A stretch of 64,000 nucleotides of DNA from JAUMWX01 sp023394215 (GTDB taxonomy: Bacteria > Bacillota > Clostridia > Tissierellales > Peptoniphilaceae). The position numbers and the translations under genes are program-made. Under the pieces are notes generated by a model, which was not told where the DNA came from, did no database searches, and saw only the letters and a list, made by a program, of their open reading frames with translations. Below are positions 9,034 to 18,000 of this stretch, in pieces. Each line of letters starts with the position of its first letter. The stretch's first letter is position 1. Location of the stretch: the NCBI GenBank assembly GCA_050313995.1, contig JBNPMM010000001.1; one strand, 5' to 3'.

Positions 9034-9969
9034 TTATAATTTAGAACAAATTCTCAATTTAGCAGACTTTGCCCTTGAATTTTCATTTAGTTCTTCTTCT
9101 GTAGCCACTATAGGCTTTCTGTTAATAATCTTCACATACTCCGTCTTGTTGCAGACGCAAACCGGAAAATCTGGAGGGCAGGTACAACCAGATGCAAGCT
9201 TATTAAATTTATTTTTAACTATCCTGTCTTCTAAAGAATGAAAGGTGATTATAGCAAGCCTGCCATCCTTTTTAAGCCTGTCAACTGCAATATCTATAGT
9301 CGTATCCAAAACTTCAAGTTCCTTATTTACTTCTATTCTCAAGGCTTGAAAAACTCTTTTAGCAGGATGCTTGCCCTGCATCCTGACTTTTTTAGGTATG
9401 GCCTTCTTTATAATCTCAACCAGGTCAAAAGTGGATTCTATTTCCTTCTCCTGTCTTGCTTCTATAATAAAATCAGCTATCCTCATACCCCATTTTTCTT
9501 CACCGTAATTCCAAAAAATATTTTCCAAATCTTCCTTAGAATAATTGTTTACTATATATTTGGCTGTCAGGTCATTTTCCTTGTCCATTCTCATATCAAG
9601 TGCCGCATCCTGGTTATAAGAAAAACCCCTATCCTTCTCATCAAGTTGATAGCTGGATACTCCAATATCCATCAAAACCCCGTCAATTTTTTCTATGTTA
9701 AGAGAATCCAAAATGGAGTCCAAATGCGAATAATTGCTCTTTATAAAAACCACTTTATCCTTATAATCGGACAAAACTTCGGTAGCTTTCAAAAGGGCTT
9801 CCTCATCCTGATCGATAGCTATAAGTCTACCGTCTTTCCCCAACCTCTTTACTATCTCAATTGAATGCCCTGCTCCACCAACCGTGCAATCAACATATAT
9901 TCCATTTTCTTTAATGTCTAATGCCTTAATTGTTTCCTCTAAAAGCACCGGTTTATGTGCAAATTCCAT
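9034..9969 (-). CDS. rsmH: 16S rRNA (cytosine-1402-N4)-methyltransferase RsmH (MraW)
   Basis: SAM-dependent methyltransferase of 311 residues acting on C1402 in the ribosomal P site. Clear features: N-terminus EFAHKPVLLEET, SAM motif DCTVGGAGHS, DIGVSSYQLD and DRGFSYNQDAALDMRM, the insert region KRVFQALRIEVN, and ITFHSLEDRIVK near the end. A CTCPPDFPVCVC cysteine cluster before the C-terminus is common in the family. The start is preceded by GGTGAGGAA. It lies 8 bp from mraZ. Confidence 0.97.
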   Translation of the reverse strand: MEFAHKPVLLEETIKALDIKENGIYVDCTVGGAGHSIEIVKRLGKDGRLIAIDQDEEALLKATEVLSDYKDKVVFIKSNYSHLDSILDSLNIEKIDGVLMDIGVSSYQLDEKDRGFSYNQDAALDMRMDKENDLTAKYIVNNYSKEDLENIFWNYGEEKWGMRIADFIIEARQEKEIESTFDLVEIIKKAIPKKVRMQGKHPAKRVFQALRIEVNKELEVLDTTIDIAVDRLKKDGRLAIITFHSLEDRIVKNKFNKLASGCTCPPDFPVCVCNKTEYVKIINRKPIVATEEELNENSRAKSAKLRICSKL

Positions 9970-9977
9970 TTCCTCAC

Positions 9978-10409
9978 CTAAATATCCAATTCTTCAAAAT
10001 CATCAATCAAATTATCAAATTCTTCATCCGATTGACTCATATATTCTTCATATTTTTCCTTATCCCAAATTTCTATTCTTGATGAAACCCCTATAATAGT
10101 AGCTTCCTTTCCTATATTGGCATAAGCTCTTAAATTTTGCGGAATAACAAAGCGGCCTTGTTTATCAAATTCAAGTTCTCTTGCGGGTGCATAAAAGTGT
10201 CTTGAAAACTCTCTTGCCTTCTTACTGGAAAGTCTTAAGTTTTTTGTATTCTCCTGAAGATTGTTCCATTCTTCAAAATCATAGACAAAAACGCAACCAT
10301 CCAAACCCTTAGTCACGAAAAAAGTCTCTCCCAATTGGTCTCTAAATTTTGAAGGCATAATCACTCTTCCCTTATCATCAATGGAATGAGTATATTCTCC
10401 AATATACAT
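9978..10409 (-). CDS. mraZ: Transcriptional regulator MraZ
   Basis: First gene of the division cluster. The 143-residue form starting MYIGEYTHSIDDKGR matches the family N-terminus and usual length. The longer frame from 10430 runs into the operator repeats and is rejected. Two MraZ/SpoVT-AbrB-like DNA-binding motifs are visible (SIDDKGRVIMPSKFR and EFDKQGRFVIPQNLR), each with the DxxGR core. MraZ forms ring-like oligomers and binds short TGG-type repeats in its own promoter. Such repeats lie immediately upstream, so autoregulation of the cluster is likely. Confidence 0.96.
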   Translation of the reverse strand: MYIGEYTHSIDDKGRVIMPSKFRDQLGETFFVTKGLDGCVFVYDFEEWNNLQENTKNLRLSSKKAREFSRHFYAPARELEFDKQGRFVIPQNLRAYANIGKEATIIGVSSRIEIWDKEKYEEYMSQSDEEFDNLIDDFEELDI

Positions 10410-10414
10410 AAAAT

Positions 10415-10452
10415 CACCACTTTTCACCACATAATTTCCACTGTGTCTCCAC
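10415..10452 (-). promoter_or_regulatory. MraZ operator: four GTGGnn boxes
   Basis: Read on the minus strand, four GTGG boxes (GTGGAG, GTGGAA, GTGGTG, GTGGTG) start at 10452, 10441, 10430 and 10420, a spacing of 11, 11 and 10 bp, i.e. one per DNA turn. They lie between the promoter and the mraZ start codon; the last overlaps the ribosome-binding region. This is the arrangement known for MraZ binding sites. Confidence 0.75.
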
Positions 10453-10460
10453 TTGGTTTT

Positions 10461-10489
10461 ATATTACACCATTATTCCCTTGATTACAA
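10461..10489 (-). promoter_or_regulatory. Sigma-A-type promoter of the mra/division operon
   Basis: TTGTAA (10484-10489) and TAATAT (10461-10466) on the minus strand are separated by 17 bp. The predicted start point falls just before the MraZ boxes, so MraZ would bind in the initially transcribed region. Confidence 0.7.
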
Positions 10490-10570
10490 GCTTTAAGAGA
10501 AATAATTTATAAATATTTTTTCCATTAAAAAGATCTGAATTCCTGAAATTTCATCAAATTTTCAAAAAAA

Positions 10571-10585
10571 GTGGTAAAAGGTGGG
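10571..10585 (+). promoter_or_regulatory. Second, inverted pair of MraZ-like boxes
   Basis: GTGGTAAAAG followed directly by GTGGGAC gives two GTGG boxes spaced 10 bp on the opposite strand, about 120 bp upstream of the main operator and just beyond the lgt terminator. They resemble the mraZ boxes. Function is inferred only. Confidence 0.35.
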
Positions 10586-10600
10586 ACAAATGATAATTTT

Positions 10601-10650
10601 AAAAATAAAAAAAGCGCAAAACTAAGTAAAAAAACTTAAAATTTTACGCT
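10601..10650 (-). terminator. Terminator of the hflX-lgt operon
   Basis: On the minus strand a hairpin (AGCGTAAAAT... pairing with ...AAAACTTAGT-like arm, roughly 10613-10627 with 10634-10650, some bulges) is followed by TTTTTTATTTTT. It lies 29 bp past the lgt stop and before the mraZ promoter. Confidence 0.65.
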
Positions 10651-10678
10651 AAAATTGTTAAGATTATTTAATTTTTAA

Positions 10679-11455
10679 TTATTTCTCTAAAAATTTACTT
10701 TCCGAAAGCTTCTTACTATTCTTCCTTGACCAAACAAACAGGAAGATACCGAATATAATACTGGCAACTGAAAATAATTGTGCCTGCCTGAAAGCTCCTA
10801 TCATAAGAGAATCGGTTCTAAGTCCTTCAATAAAAAACCTGACTATGCCGTAAACTATAAGATATAAACTCGTCGTAGTTCCCGTAACCGGATTTTTCTT
10901 TCTAAATATATACCAAAGACTTAAAGCTAACAGAAAATTACAAATCGATTCATATAAAAATGTCGGATGGTACTTGACTCCATCGATTAAAATTCCCCAA
11001 GGAAGATCGGTAGGTCCCCCGTGAGCTTCGTTATTTACAAAGTTTCCCCATCTGCCTATGGCCTGAGCAAGTGGCAAAAATATCATAATTATATCTGCAA
11101 GATATAGGAAATTGTACCCCTTTTTCCTACAATATATATATCCTGTAACAACTCCCGCTATTACTCCTCCATGTATGGCAAGTCCTCCGTCTCTTACGCT
11201 AACTATCTTTACTATATCTCCCTGAAATTGTCCCCATTCAAAAATAACATAATAAAGCCTTGCACCGACTATGGCTATAGGTAAAATCCAAATAGCTATA
11301 TCATATATCACATCCGGATTGTGTCCCAATCTCTTAAGTTCATTTGAAGAAAGGTAAACTGCCAAAACCATTCCCGTTACAATCAATATGCCGTACCAAT
11401 AAACATCTATTCCAAAAAGGCTAAAAGCCACTCTACTGCCTGTGTACTCTATCAT
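10679..11455 (-). CDS. lgt: Prolipoprotein diacylglyceryl transferase
   Basis: Membrane enzyme that attaches diacylglycerol from phosphatidylglycerol to the lipobox cysteine of prolipoproteins. The 258-residue product has about seven membrane segments and the Lgt signature GRWGNFVNNEAHG with the catalytic Arg. SVRDGGLAIHGG and PTFLYES are further conserved blocks. I start at the ATG at 11455 (MIEYTG), preceded by GGGGG. The frame upstream (MAGKGGK) contains that ribosome site. It overlaps the upstream gene by 23 bp. At least two lipoproteins in this window (38876-39550, 40184-41356) would be substrates. Confidence 0.96.
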   Translation of the reverse strand: MIEYTGSRVAFSLFGIDVYWYGILIVTGMVLAVYLSSNELKRLGHNPDVIYDIAIWILPIAIVGARLYYVIFEWGQFQGDIVKIVSVRDGGLAIHGGVIAGVVTGYIYCRKKGYNFLYLADIIMIFLPLAQAIGRWGNFVNNEAHGGPTDLPWGILIDGVKYHPTFLYESICNFLLALSLWYIFRKKNPVTGTTTSLYLIVYGIVRFFIEGLRTDSLMIGAFRQAQLFSVASIIFGIFLFVWSRKNSKKLSESKFLEK

Positions 11456-12110
11456 TTTTCCCCCTTTTCCTGCCAATTAAAAACATAAGTGTAATAATCA
11501 ACAATAAACCCGCAACAAAATCTCTCACTATATTAAATGCCATACCTGAGAAAAATGTCTGAGGTAACATTCTTATCATTATATCCGTATCAGGATTTAG
11601 AAGCCAAAGGTCATTGTCAAAAAATATATGATGAAAAGTTATAAAAGACTCATCAAAATTTCTTGAAATTATAAGGGCAAATAGGGCTGAGACAAACAAA
11701 ATTAATATAGTATACCTAAAAACCAACCTAATCAAATCCCTAAGTTTCTTTCTATAAGCTGCATAAATAAGTAAAAATATGATAATCCCTACAGTCAGGT
11801 ACATACTTATCCTTGCTAATCTGAAAAGCTTAAACACATCCCTCATATGAGCAACTTCCCTTTGGTTAAAATGACTTGTCAGAAGTTCATCCCTTCCCTC
11901 TTTAAGATAGGCTATCAAATCTTTGTTTATTTTATCCAACTTATCCTGATTTATATCCATATCCTCAAGAATATTGTTGTCTTTTTGATAATTTTCAAAA
12001 TAAGACAGGTTTGAAGAATTGAAACTTAGAGAAATCATAAGACCTGCCCAAATTATGGATAATGCCAGTATGAAGGCAAATATATGCCCTGTAATTTTAC
12101 TCTTCTTCAT
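11433..12110 (-). CDS. lit: TIGR01906/DUF1461 membrane protein, probable lipoprotein intramolecular transacylase Lit
   Basis: A four-segment membrane protein (hydrophobic stretches near the N-terminus, middle and end) with a large extracellular loop. The most conserved block is FHHIFFDNDLWLLNP followed by DIMIRMLP, which is the signature of the DUF1461 (TIGR01906) family. From memory, Lit of enterococci and bacilli belongs to this family and moves an acyl chain from the diacylglyceryl group to the N-terminal cysteine, making lyso-form lipoproteins. Direct overlap with lgt supports this role strongly. The start chosen is ATG 12110 (MKKSKITG) from the usual N-terminus; ATGs at 12143/12146 are alternatives. 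The family call is firm; the enzymatic role is inferred. Confidence 0.78.
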   Translation of the reverse strand: MKKSKITGHIFAFILALSIIWAGLMISLSFNSSNLSYFENYQKDNNILEDMDINQDKLDKINKDLIAYLKEGRDELLTSHFNQREVAHMRDVFKLFRLARISMYLTVGIIIFLLIYAAYRKKLRDLIRLVFRYTILILFVSALFALIISRNFDESFITFHHIFFDNDLWLLNPDTDIMIRMLPQTFFSGMAFNIVRDFVAGLLLIITLMFLIGRKRGKNDRVHRQ

Positions 12111-12828
12111 TTTCCCAATTGTGATAAATTTCTTGGACGTCATCATTGTCCTCTAATTGATCTATCAATCTGTTCATCATGGTGACGGATTTTTCATCAT
12201 CGATTTTTTGATAATTGTTAGGTACATACATTATTTCCTGAGCTTCAAGTTTATAGCCCTTTTCAATCAAACCGTCTCTGACTGAAGCAAAATTTTCAAC
12301 ACTTGTACTTATTTCCGCCATGCCGTCTTCTATTTTTATATCAAGTGCATCAAGCTCTAAAACTTCCATCATAAGAGCCTCTTCATCCGCGCCGTCCATA
12401 TCTATCACTATGATACCTAAATGATCAAACATAAACATTACGGAACCGTTGGTACCCAAATTTCCGCCAAACTTATCAAAAGCATGTCTTACGTCGGCTG
12501 CCGTCCTGTTTCTATTATCTGATAAACACTGAACTATAACCGCAATCCCGGAAGGACCGTATCCCTCATAAATTATTTCTTCATAGTTATTGCCTGTCAA
12601 ATCACTTGTAGCCTTTTTGATAGCCCTGTTAATGTTGTCGTTAGGCATATTTATAGCCTTTGCCTTTTCTATTGCAGTCTTTAGGCTCGGATTATAATCT
12701 GGATTTTCTCCCCCCTGTTTTGCCGCCACTATGATGGCTCTTCCAAGCTTTGTAAACTCCTTAGCCCTCTTTGCATCAGCTGCACCCTTTTTGTTTTTAA
12801 TCTTACTCCATTTATTATGTCCTGACAT
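12097..12828 (-). CDS. yebC: YebC/PmpR family protein (TACO1-like)
   Basis: A 243-residue soluble protein with the invariant N-terminus SGHNKWSKIKNKKGAADAKR and the blocks EIIYEGYGPSGIAV and DNRNRTAADVRHAF. Family members are described as transcription regulators, and more recently as translation factors that relieve ribosome stalling at proline stretches. The sequence here does not choose between them. It sits two bases after yigZ and overlaps lit by 14 bp. Length is normal. Confidence 0.95.
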   Translation of the reverse strand: MSGHNKWSKIKNKKGAADAKRAKEFTKLGRAIIVAAKQGGENPDYNPSLKTAIEKAKAINMPNDNINRAIKKATSDLTGNNYEEIIYEGYGPSGIAVIVQCLSDNRNRTAADVRHAFDKFGGNLGTNGSVMFMFDHLGIIVIDMDGADEEALMMEVLELDALDIKIEDGMAEISTSVENFASVRDGLIEKGYKLEAQEIMYVPNNYQKIDDEKSVTMMNRLIDQLEDNDDVQEIYHNWENEEE

Positions 12829-12830
12829 AT

Positions 12831-13481
12831 TTACTCCTTAATTAAGCATCCATCTTTTTCGGCAAGCAATCTTTCTTCTATAAATGATATTGTGCATGTT
12901 GCCGCCGTTATTTCATTCAAACTCTTCTTAAATTCTTCTACTCTGCTGCATTTAATCCAGAAATTATTTTTTATTACATCCAGATATTGCCTACTTTCAA
13001 GATAATAACCCTGATTTTCTATATAGTTATCTATCTTACCTAAAAAATTATAAGCAAAGTCTACACTTAATAAATGATAATTTTGCATCCAAACAATGTC
13101 AACCCCTTTTAAGGCTTCCGATAAACATCCGCCATAAGCTCTTATCAGTCCCGATGCCCCAAGCTTTATACCGCCAAAATACCTTGTAACTACACATACT
13201 ATATTGGTCAAGTCTTCTTTTTTCAAAACTTCAAGCATGGGGATGCCGGCCGTTCCCTGAGGTTCCTTGTCATCACTATATCTTTGTATTAACTTGTCCG
13301 CACCGATAATATAAGCATAGCAATTATGATTTGCATCCCTGTATTTTTTCCTTACTTCTTCTATAAAATCAAGGGCTTCTTCTTCGGTCAAACAAGCTTT
13401 CATGCTGCAAATAAAATTTGATTTTTTAAGTTCAAGGCTATGCTGAGCCTCATTCAAAATAGTTCTATATTCCTTTTCCAT
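12831..13481 (-). CDS. yigZ: YigZ/IMPACT family protein (UPF0029)
   Basis: About 216 residues. The N-terminal UPF0029/Impact domain is recognised by KKSNFICSMKAC, HNCYAYIIG and RYSDDKEPQGTAGIPML, followed by VVTRYFGGIKLGASGLIRAY. A short DUF1949-like C-terminal domain follows. The fold is RNase PH/EF-G domain IV-like, and the bacterial function is not settled. I use ATG 13481; a TTG at 13487 is an alternative. The start overlaps the hflX stop by 17 bp. Confidence 0.93.
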   Translation of the reverse strand: MEKEYRTILNEAQHSLELKKSNFICSMKACLTEEEALDFIEEVRKKYRDANHNCYAYIIGADKLIQRYSDDKEPQGTAGIPMLEVLKKEDLTNIVCVVTRYFGGIKLGASGLIRAYGGCLSEALKGVDIVWMQNYHLLSVDFAYNFLGKIDNYIENQGYYLESRQYLDVIKNNFWIKCSRVEEFKKSLNEITAATCTISFIEERLLAEKDGCLIKE

Positions 13482-14751
13482 CAACAATAAACCTGCTAAA
13501 CTTTTCCGTTTGCTTCTTATCTATATAAATTTTACCCGAAAATCCGACTTCATTATAGACTTTTTCGTTTTCCTCAAGTCTATATAAACTATTAAAAAGT
13601 CCTACATCCTTATAAGCAACAAAAATATCATAATATTCATAATTTCCGTACAACTTATTGACTATAAGCTCATCAAGCCTGTTTATATCTTCAAGTTTCT
13701 TAGCACTTATACAAATAAATTCCTTATCCTTTTCTCCGACAAATATCTTTTTATCTAACAAATCAGTCTTATTATAGACATAAATTATCTTATCGGAATC
13801 TACATTCATATCCTTCAAAACATCCATGGTTGCCCTTATCTGCATCTCATAATCTTCATTGCCCGCATCGACAACTAAAAGAAGCAGATCAGAATACTCT
13901 ATCTCCTCCAAACTGGATTTGAAAGATTCCACAAGTTTTGTAGGCAAATCAGATATGAAACCTACGGTATCCGATAAAATTATTTCCTTTTTGTTTGATA
14001 ATTTCACTACTCTTGAAGCTACATCAAGAGTCGCAAACAAAAGGTTATCAGAATAAACAGTTTTTCCTTCTCCTTCAGCTTTATCATCTCTGTTAACAAA
14101 TGCATTAAGTATTGTCGACTTTCCGGCATTTGTATAGCCGATCAAAGATACTATGGGAAGCCTTGCCTCCACCCTTCTTTTTCGCTTTATCTCTCGCTTT
14201 ACATCCTGATCTTTAAGCTTTTCTTTAATAACTGAAATCTCCCTTTGAACAATTCTTCTGTCGATTTCAAGCTTTTGTTCCCCGGGTCCTCTTGTACCTA
14301 TACCGGCACCCTCTCTCGACAAATATTTCCTATATCCGACAAGCCTCGGTAATCTATACTCAAGTTGAGCAAGCTTTACTTGTAGTTTTCCTTCACTACT
14401 TGTTGCCCTCCTTGCAAATATATCAAGTATAAGCCCGGTTCTATCAACAATCTTTTTATCTATAAGCTCCTCCAAATTTCTCATCTGAGAGCCTGTAAGC
14501 TCATGGTTAAAAACAACAGTATCTGCCTCCAGCTTTTCAGCCAAATCTCTTATTTCTTCCACTTTTCCGCTGCCTATATAATACGTTGCATTTACAGCAA
14601 TCGCATTTTGAACAACTTGGGCAAGGACTTCACCATGACAGGATCTAACAAGTTCTTTAAGCTCATCAAGCTTAGCTTGACAATCTTTAGAAGCATCTGT
14701 GTTCAAATGCACTATTATAACCTTTTCTTTATTTCTAATCTTGCCCTCCAT
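13465..14751 (-). CDS. hflX: Ribosome-associated GTPase HflX
   Basis: A 428-residue Obg-family GTPase that can split stalled or stress-inactivated 70S ribosomes. It has the HflX N-terminal domain, the glycine-rich linker SREGAGIGTRGPGEQKLEIDR, and a G domain with G1 GYTNAGKST, G3 DTVGFI and G4 NKTD. Length and order are normal. It starts behind GGAGG and heads the operon hflX-yigZ-yebC-lit-lgt. Its promoter is probably the TTGACA element at 14845-14850. Confidence 0.96.
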   Translation of the reverse strand: MEGKIRNKEKVIIVHLNTDASKDCQAKLDELKELVRSCHGEVLAQVVQNAIAVNATYYIGSGKVEEIRDLAEKLEADTVVFNHELTGSQMRNLEELIDKKIVDRTGLILDIFARRATSSEGKLQVKLAQLEYRLPRLVGYRKYLSREGAGIGTRGPGEQKLEIDRRIVQREISVIKEKLKDQDVKREIKRKRRVEARLPIVSLIGYTNAGKSTILNAFVNRDDKAEGEGKTVYSDNLLFATLDVASRVVKLSNKKEIILSDTVGFISDLPTKLVESFKSSLEEIEYSDLLLLVVDAGNEDYEMQIRATMDVLKDMNVDSDKIIYVYNKTDLLDKKIFVGEKDKEFICISAKKLEDINRLDELIVNKLYGNYEYYDIFVAYKDVGLFNSLYRLEENEKVYNEVGFSGKIYIDKKQTEKFSRFIVDGKGI

Positions 14752-14821
14752 AAAATCCTCCCAATAAGTCTACTTGTTTATTTTAGCATAAATTGTTTGT
14801 AATTCACTATATTTTATACGA

Positions 14822-14850
14822 TATACAGCATAATTTTACCATAATGTCAA
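14822..14850 (-). promoter_or_regulatory. Probable promoter of the hflX operon
   Basis: TTGACA (14845-14850, minus strand) followed after 17 bp by TGTATA (14822-14827). The -35 is perfect and the -10 weak. A second possible -10 (TAAAAT after TGC) lies nearer the gene, about 25 bp before the Shine-Dalgarno. Confidence 0.5.
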
Positions 14851-14930
14851 ACTTTACCTCAACATATATATAGATGAACAATGCTCATAACTAAGCTGTA
14901 TCCCCCTATATTTTATTTAAAATTCAATTA

Positions 14931-14939
14931 TGTTATAAT
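14931..14939 (+). promoter_or_regulatory. Extended -10 promoter of the class A PBP gene
   Basis: TGTTATAAT is a consensus -10 with the TGn extension, 66 bp before the start codon at 15005. No good -35 is seen at the proper distance, which extended -10 promoters tolerate. AAGGAGG follows just before the ATG. Confidence 0.6.
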
Positions 14940-15004
14940 GATATTAAATCAGCTTTAAAATAATACGGATAAAATCTGTCATTATAAAGAATTAAGGAGG
15001 ATAT

Positions 15005-18000
15005 ATGGTAAAAAATATATTCAAAAGAGGGTTTCAAATCATAGCCCTTATATTTTTAGTATTAATGATAATAGTGGGGATTGTAGGTGCCATGCTCGGA
15101 ATCTCTTTCGTAAAAATAATGGAAGCAGCCCCTAAAATCAATCCTAAAACAATACTTTTAGACTTAAATGAGAACTCAAAAATCGTGGATCAAAATAATA
15201 ATGTAATAGATTCACTTGCCACAAATGAATATCGTGAATTGGTAAAAATATCGGAAGTCCCTAAGGCTCTTAAGGATGCCTTTATAAGCATAGAAGATGA
15301 AAGATTTGAAAGCCATAAAGGAATCGACCTTATTGGTATAGGTAAATCTTTTTTGGATAATCTTTCAGCAGGAGACATAGTAAGAGGTGGTTCAACCATT
15401 ACTCAACAATTGGTTAAAAATGTTTATTTGACAGATGAAGTTAAATGGGAAAGAAAAATTAATGAAATTTACCTTGCCCTTGAAGTGGAAAAAGCTTTAA
15501 GTAAAGACGAAATACTGGAAGCCTATATGAACAGGGTTTATCTGGGGCAACATGCCTACGGCGTAAAAGTTGCCGCCTATACATACTTTTCAAAGGATGT
15601 TAAGGATTTAAGCATAGCGGAATGTGCTACAATTGCCGGTATAGCTCAAGCTCCTTCAAGCTTCTCCCTATTCTACTCCTATTATCCAGGCTTTGTTCCT
15701 GAAGGAGCTAAAGAACTTGGCACATTTTATGTCAGTGGTGAAAAATTTATAGCCGTATTAAACGAAGCTGCAAGAGAAAGAGCTTCCATAGTTCTTTATA
15801 AGATGCACAAGCTTGGAAAAATAACTGATGAGGAATATGAAAAAGCCAGTAAAGAAGATGTATTTGCCGCTATAAAACCCGGCTCTTTTAAGAAAAAAGA
15901 ATATTCCAATCATATAGCAGATCTTATAAAACAACAAACTGCTAAAGCCATAATGGAAAGTCAAAAAATGAGTGAAGCCGAAGCCTACAATCTTATGTAT
16001 ACAGGTGGATTGACAATAAAAACTACTATAGATTGGGATATGCAAAAGAAACTTGAAGAAACCTATGATAATTTCTCAAATTTCTTTAGGAATACTACAG
16101 AAAACGGAGGCCCTATACTTGCAAGCCTAAATCTTGACGAATACGGGGATATAGTTGATGTAAACTCCAATAAGGTTTACTATAAGAAGGAAAATCTTAT
16201 AAATGATGCCGGAAATTACTACGTTCCTAAAGGTTTCTACTCCCTATCGGATAAGGGAGATTTGACTATAAAAAGCTCAAGATTTTATTTGAACGGAGAC
16301 TATATAGTTGTAAAAAATTATTATACTATAAATGATCAAAACAACTTGGTTACTTATAGAACCGGAAATATAAACATACCTACCGACTACACAAAAGCTA
16401 TTGAAGGTGGTTTTACAATAAAATCTTCATATCTTGAAAAGCAAAAGGATTTTTACTCAATAGATAAGGGTCAAAATCTTGTTATAAATAACAAATATTA
16501 TACTTATGAAACAATTGGAACTATCCAACCTCAATCATCAACTATGATAGTTGATAATAAAAGCGGTGAAATAAAAGCCATGATTGCAGCAAGGGGCCAA
16601 AGCGAAGATGATACAATAGACAGGGCTACAAATTTCAATAGGAGCCCGGCATCCGCAATAAAGCCATTGGTAGTGTATACACCTGCTTTGGAAAATGGCT
16701 ATACACTTGCCAGCGGCTTGGATGATACTCCTTATGATTTGCTTGAGGGAACTCCTTGGCCTATAAACGTATACGGTTCATATTTAGGTATGTTAAATCT
16801 CAAAACAGCCATTATGAATTCTACAAATACTACTGCTGTAAAAGTTTTAAATGATATAGGTATCAACAAGGGTGTGGAATACCTTGAAAGATTTGGAATT
16901 ATAAACTCCAAAGATCCTGAAAATGACAACTTCATTACCAGAAAAGAAGATTCAAGAAATAATGACGAGAATGTCTCTCTTGCTCTCGGCGGCATGTCAT
17001 ACGGACTTACTGTGTATGATATGGTTCAGGCTTACACCGCCTTTCCTAACAATGGAAACAGAAAAGAAATCTCAATTATATCAAGTATCGATAGTGAAAA
17101 ACTTGGTAATATATACACCAATCCTAAAAAAGATATAAAGGTTATGAGTCCTCAAACGGCATTTTTAATGAACGTCGCAATGACCGATACCGTAAATCAA
17201 GATTATATGAGCGGAGCTTGGAACGATCTGGGTATACAAACTGCAGGAAAAACAGGTACATCCAACAACTCCAAGGATTTCTGGTTTGCAGGATATAATC
17301 CGTACTTTACAGCCGTTACCTGGATAGGCTTTGATAACAACAATATAGAAATGACGGGAAACTCTGTTCAGGCATCAGACTTTTACGGTCAATATGCCAA
17401 TAAAATTCTTGCCGGCAAAAAGGCTGCAAGCTTTGAAAAACCTGTCGGTATAGTTCAAGCCCAGGTATCAGCCTTGGACGGTTTACTTCCTACTGAGTAT
17501 ACAAGCCAGGATCCGAGAGGAAATATGATAATAACCGAATACTTTGCCGAGGGCACCGTCCCTACCGAATATTCTCAAACCCATGTCAAGGTAACACTTG
17601 ATAAAAGAAATAATCTTTTAGCAAGAAAAGATATGCCTAAATGGGTAACTACGGAAAAAGTATTTATTACCAGAACAAAACCTTATAATCCGGGTAATTT
17701 TAACGGTGTAATTCCTGATGACTGGAGATATATGGTACCTACTAAATATTCAGACCTTGAAGTTAAGGAAACTACTGAAACAAAGAAATTAAGTGACGGA
17801 ACCATAATAACTATCACTCAAAAGATAAACGGCGATATAGTAACCACAACAACAAAACCTGACGGTTCAAAGATAATAGAAACCAAGACACCTGACGGAA
17901 ATGTTACTACGGAAACTATAGCAGCTCCTAAGAAAGATCCTGAAAAACCTAATAACGGAAATAGTTCTTCAGGTTCCGGATCGGGATCAAGCTCCGGGTC

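Noticed and set aside
9238..9864. 208-residue open frame on the plus strand inside rsmH
   Set aside because: Antisense shadow of a highly conserved gene; no ribosome site or recognisable domain.
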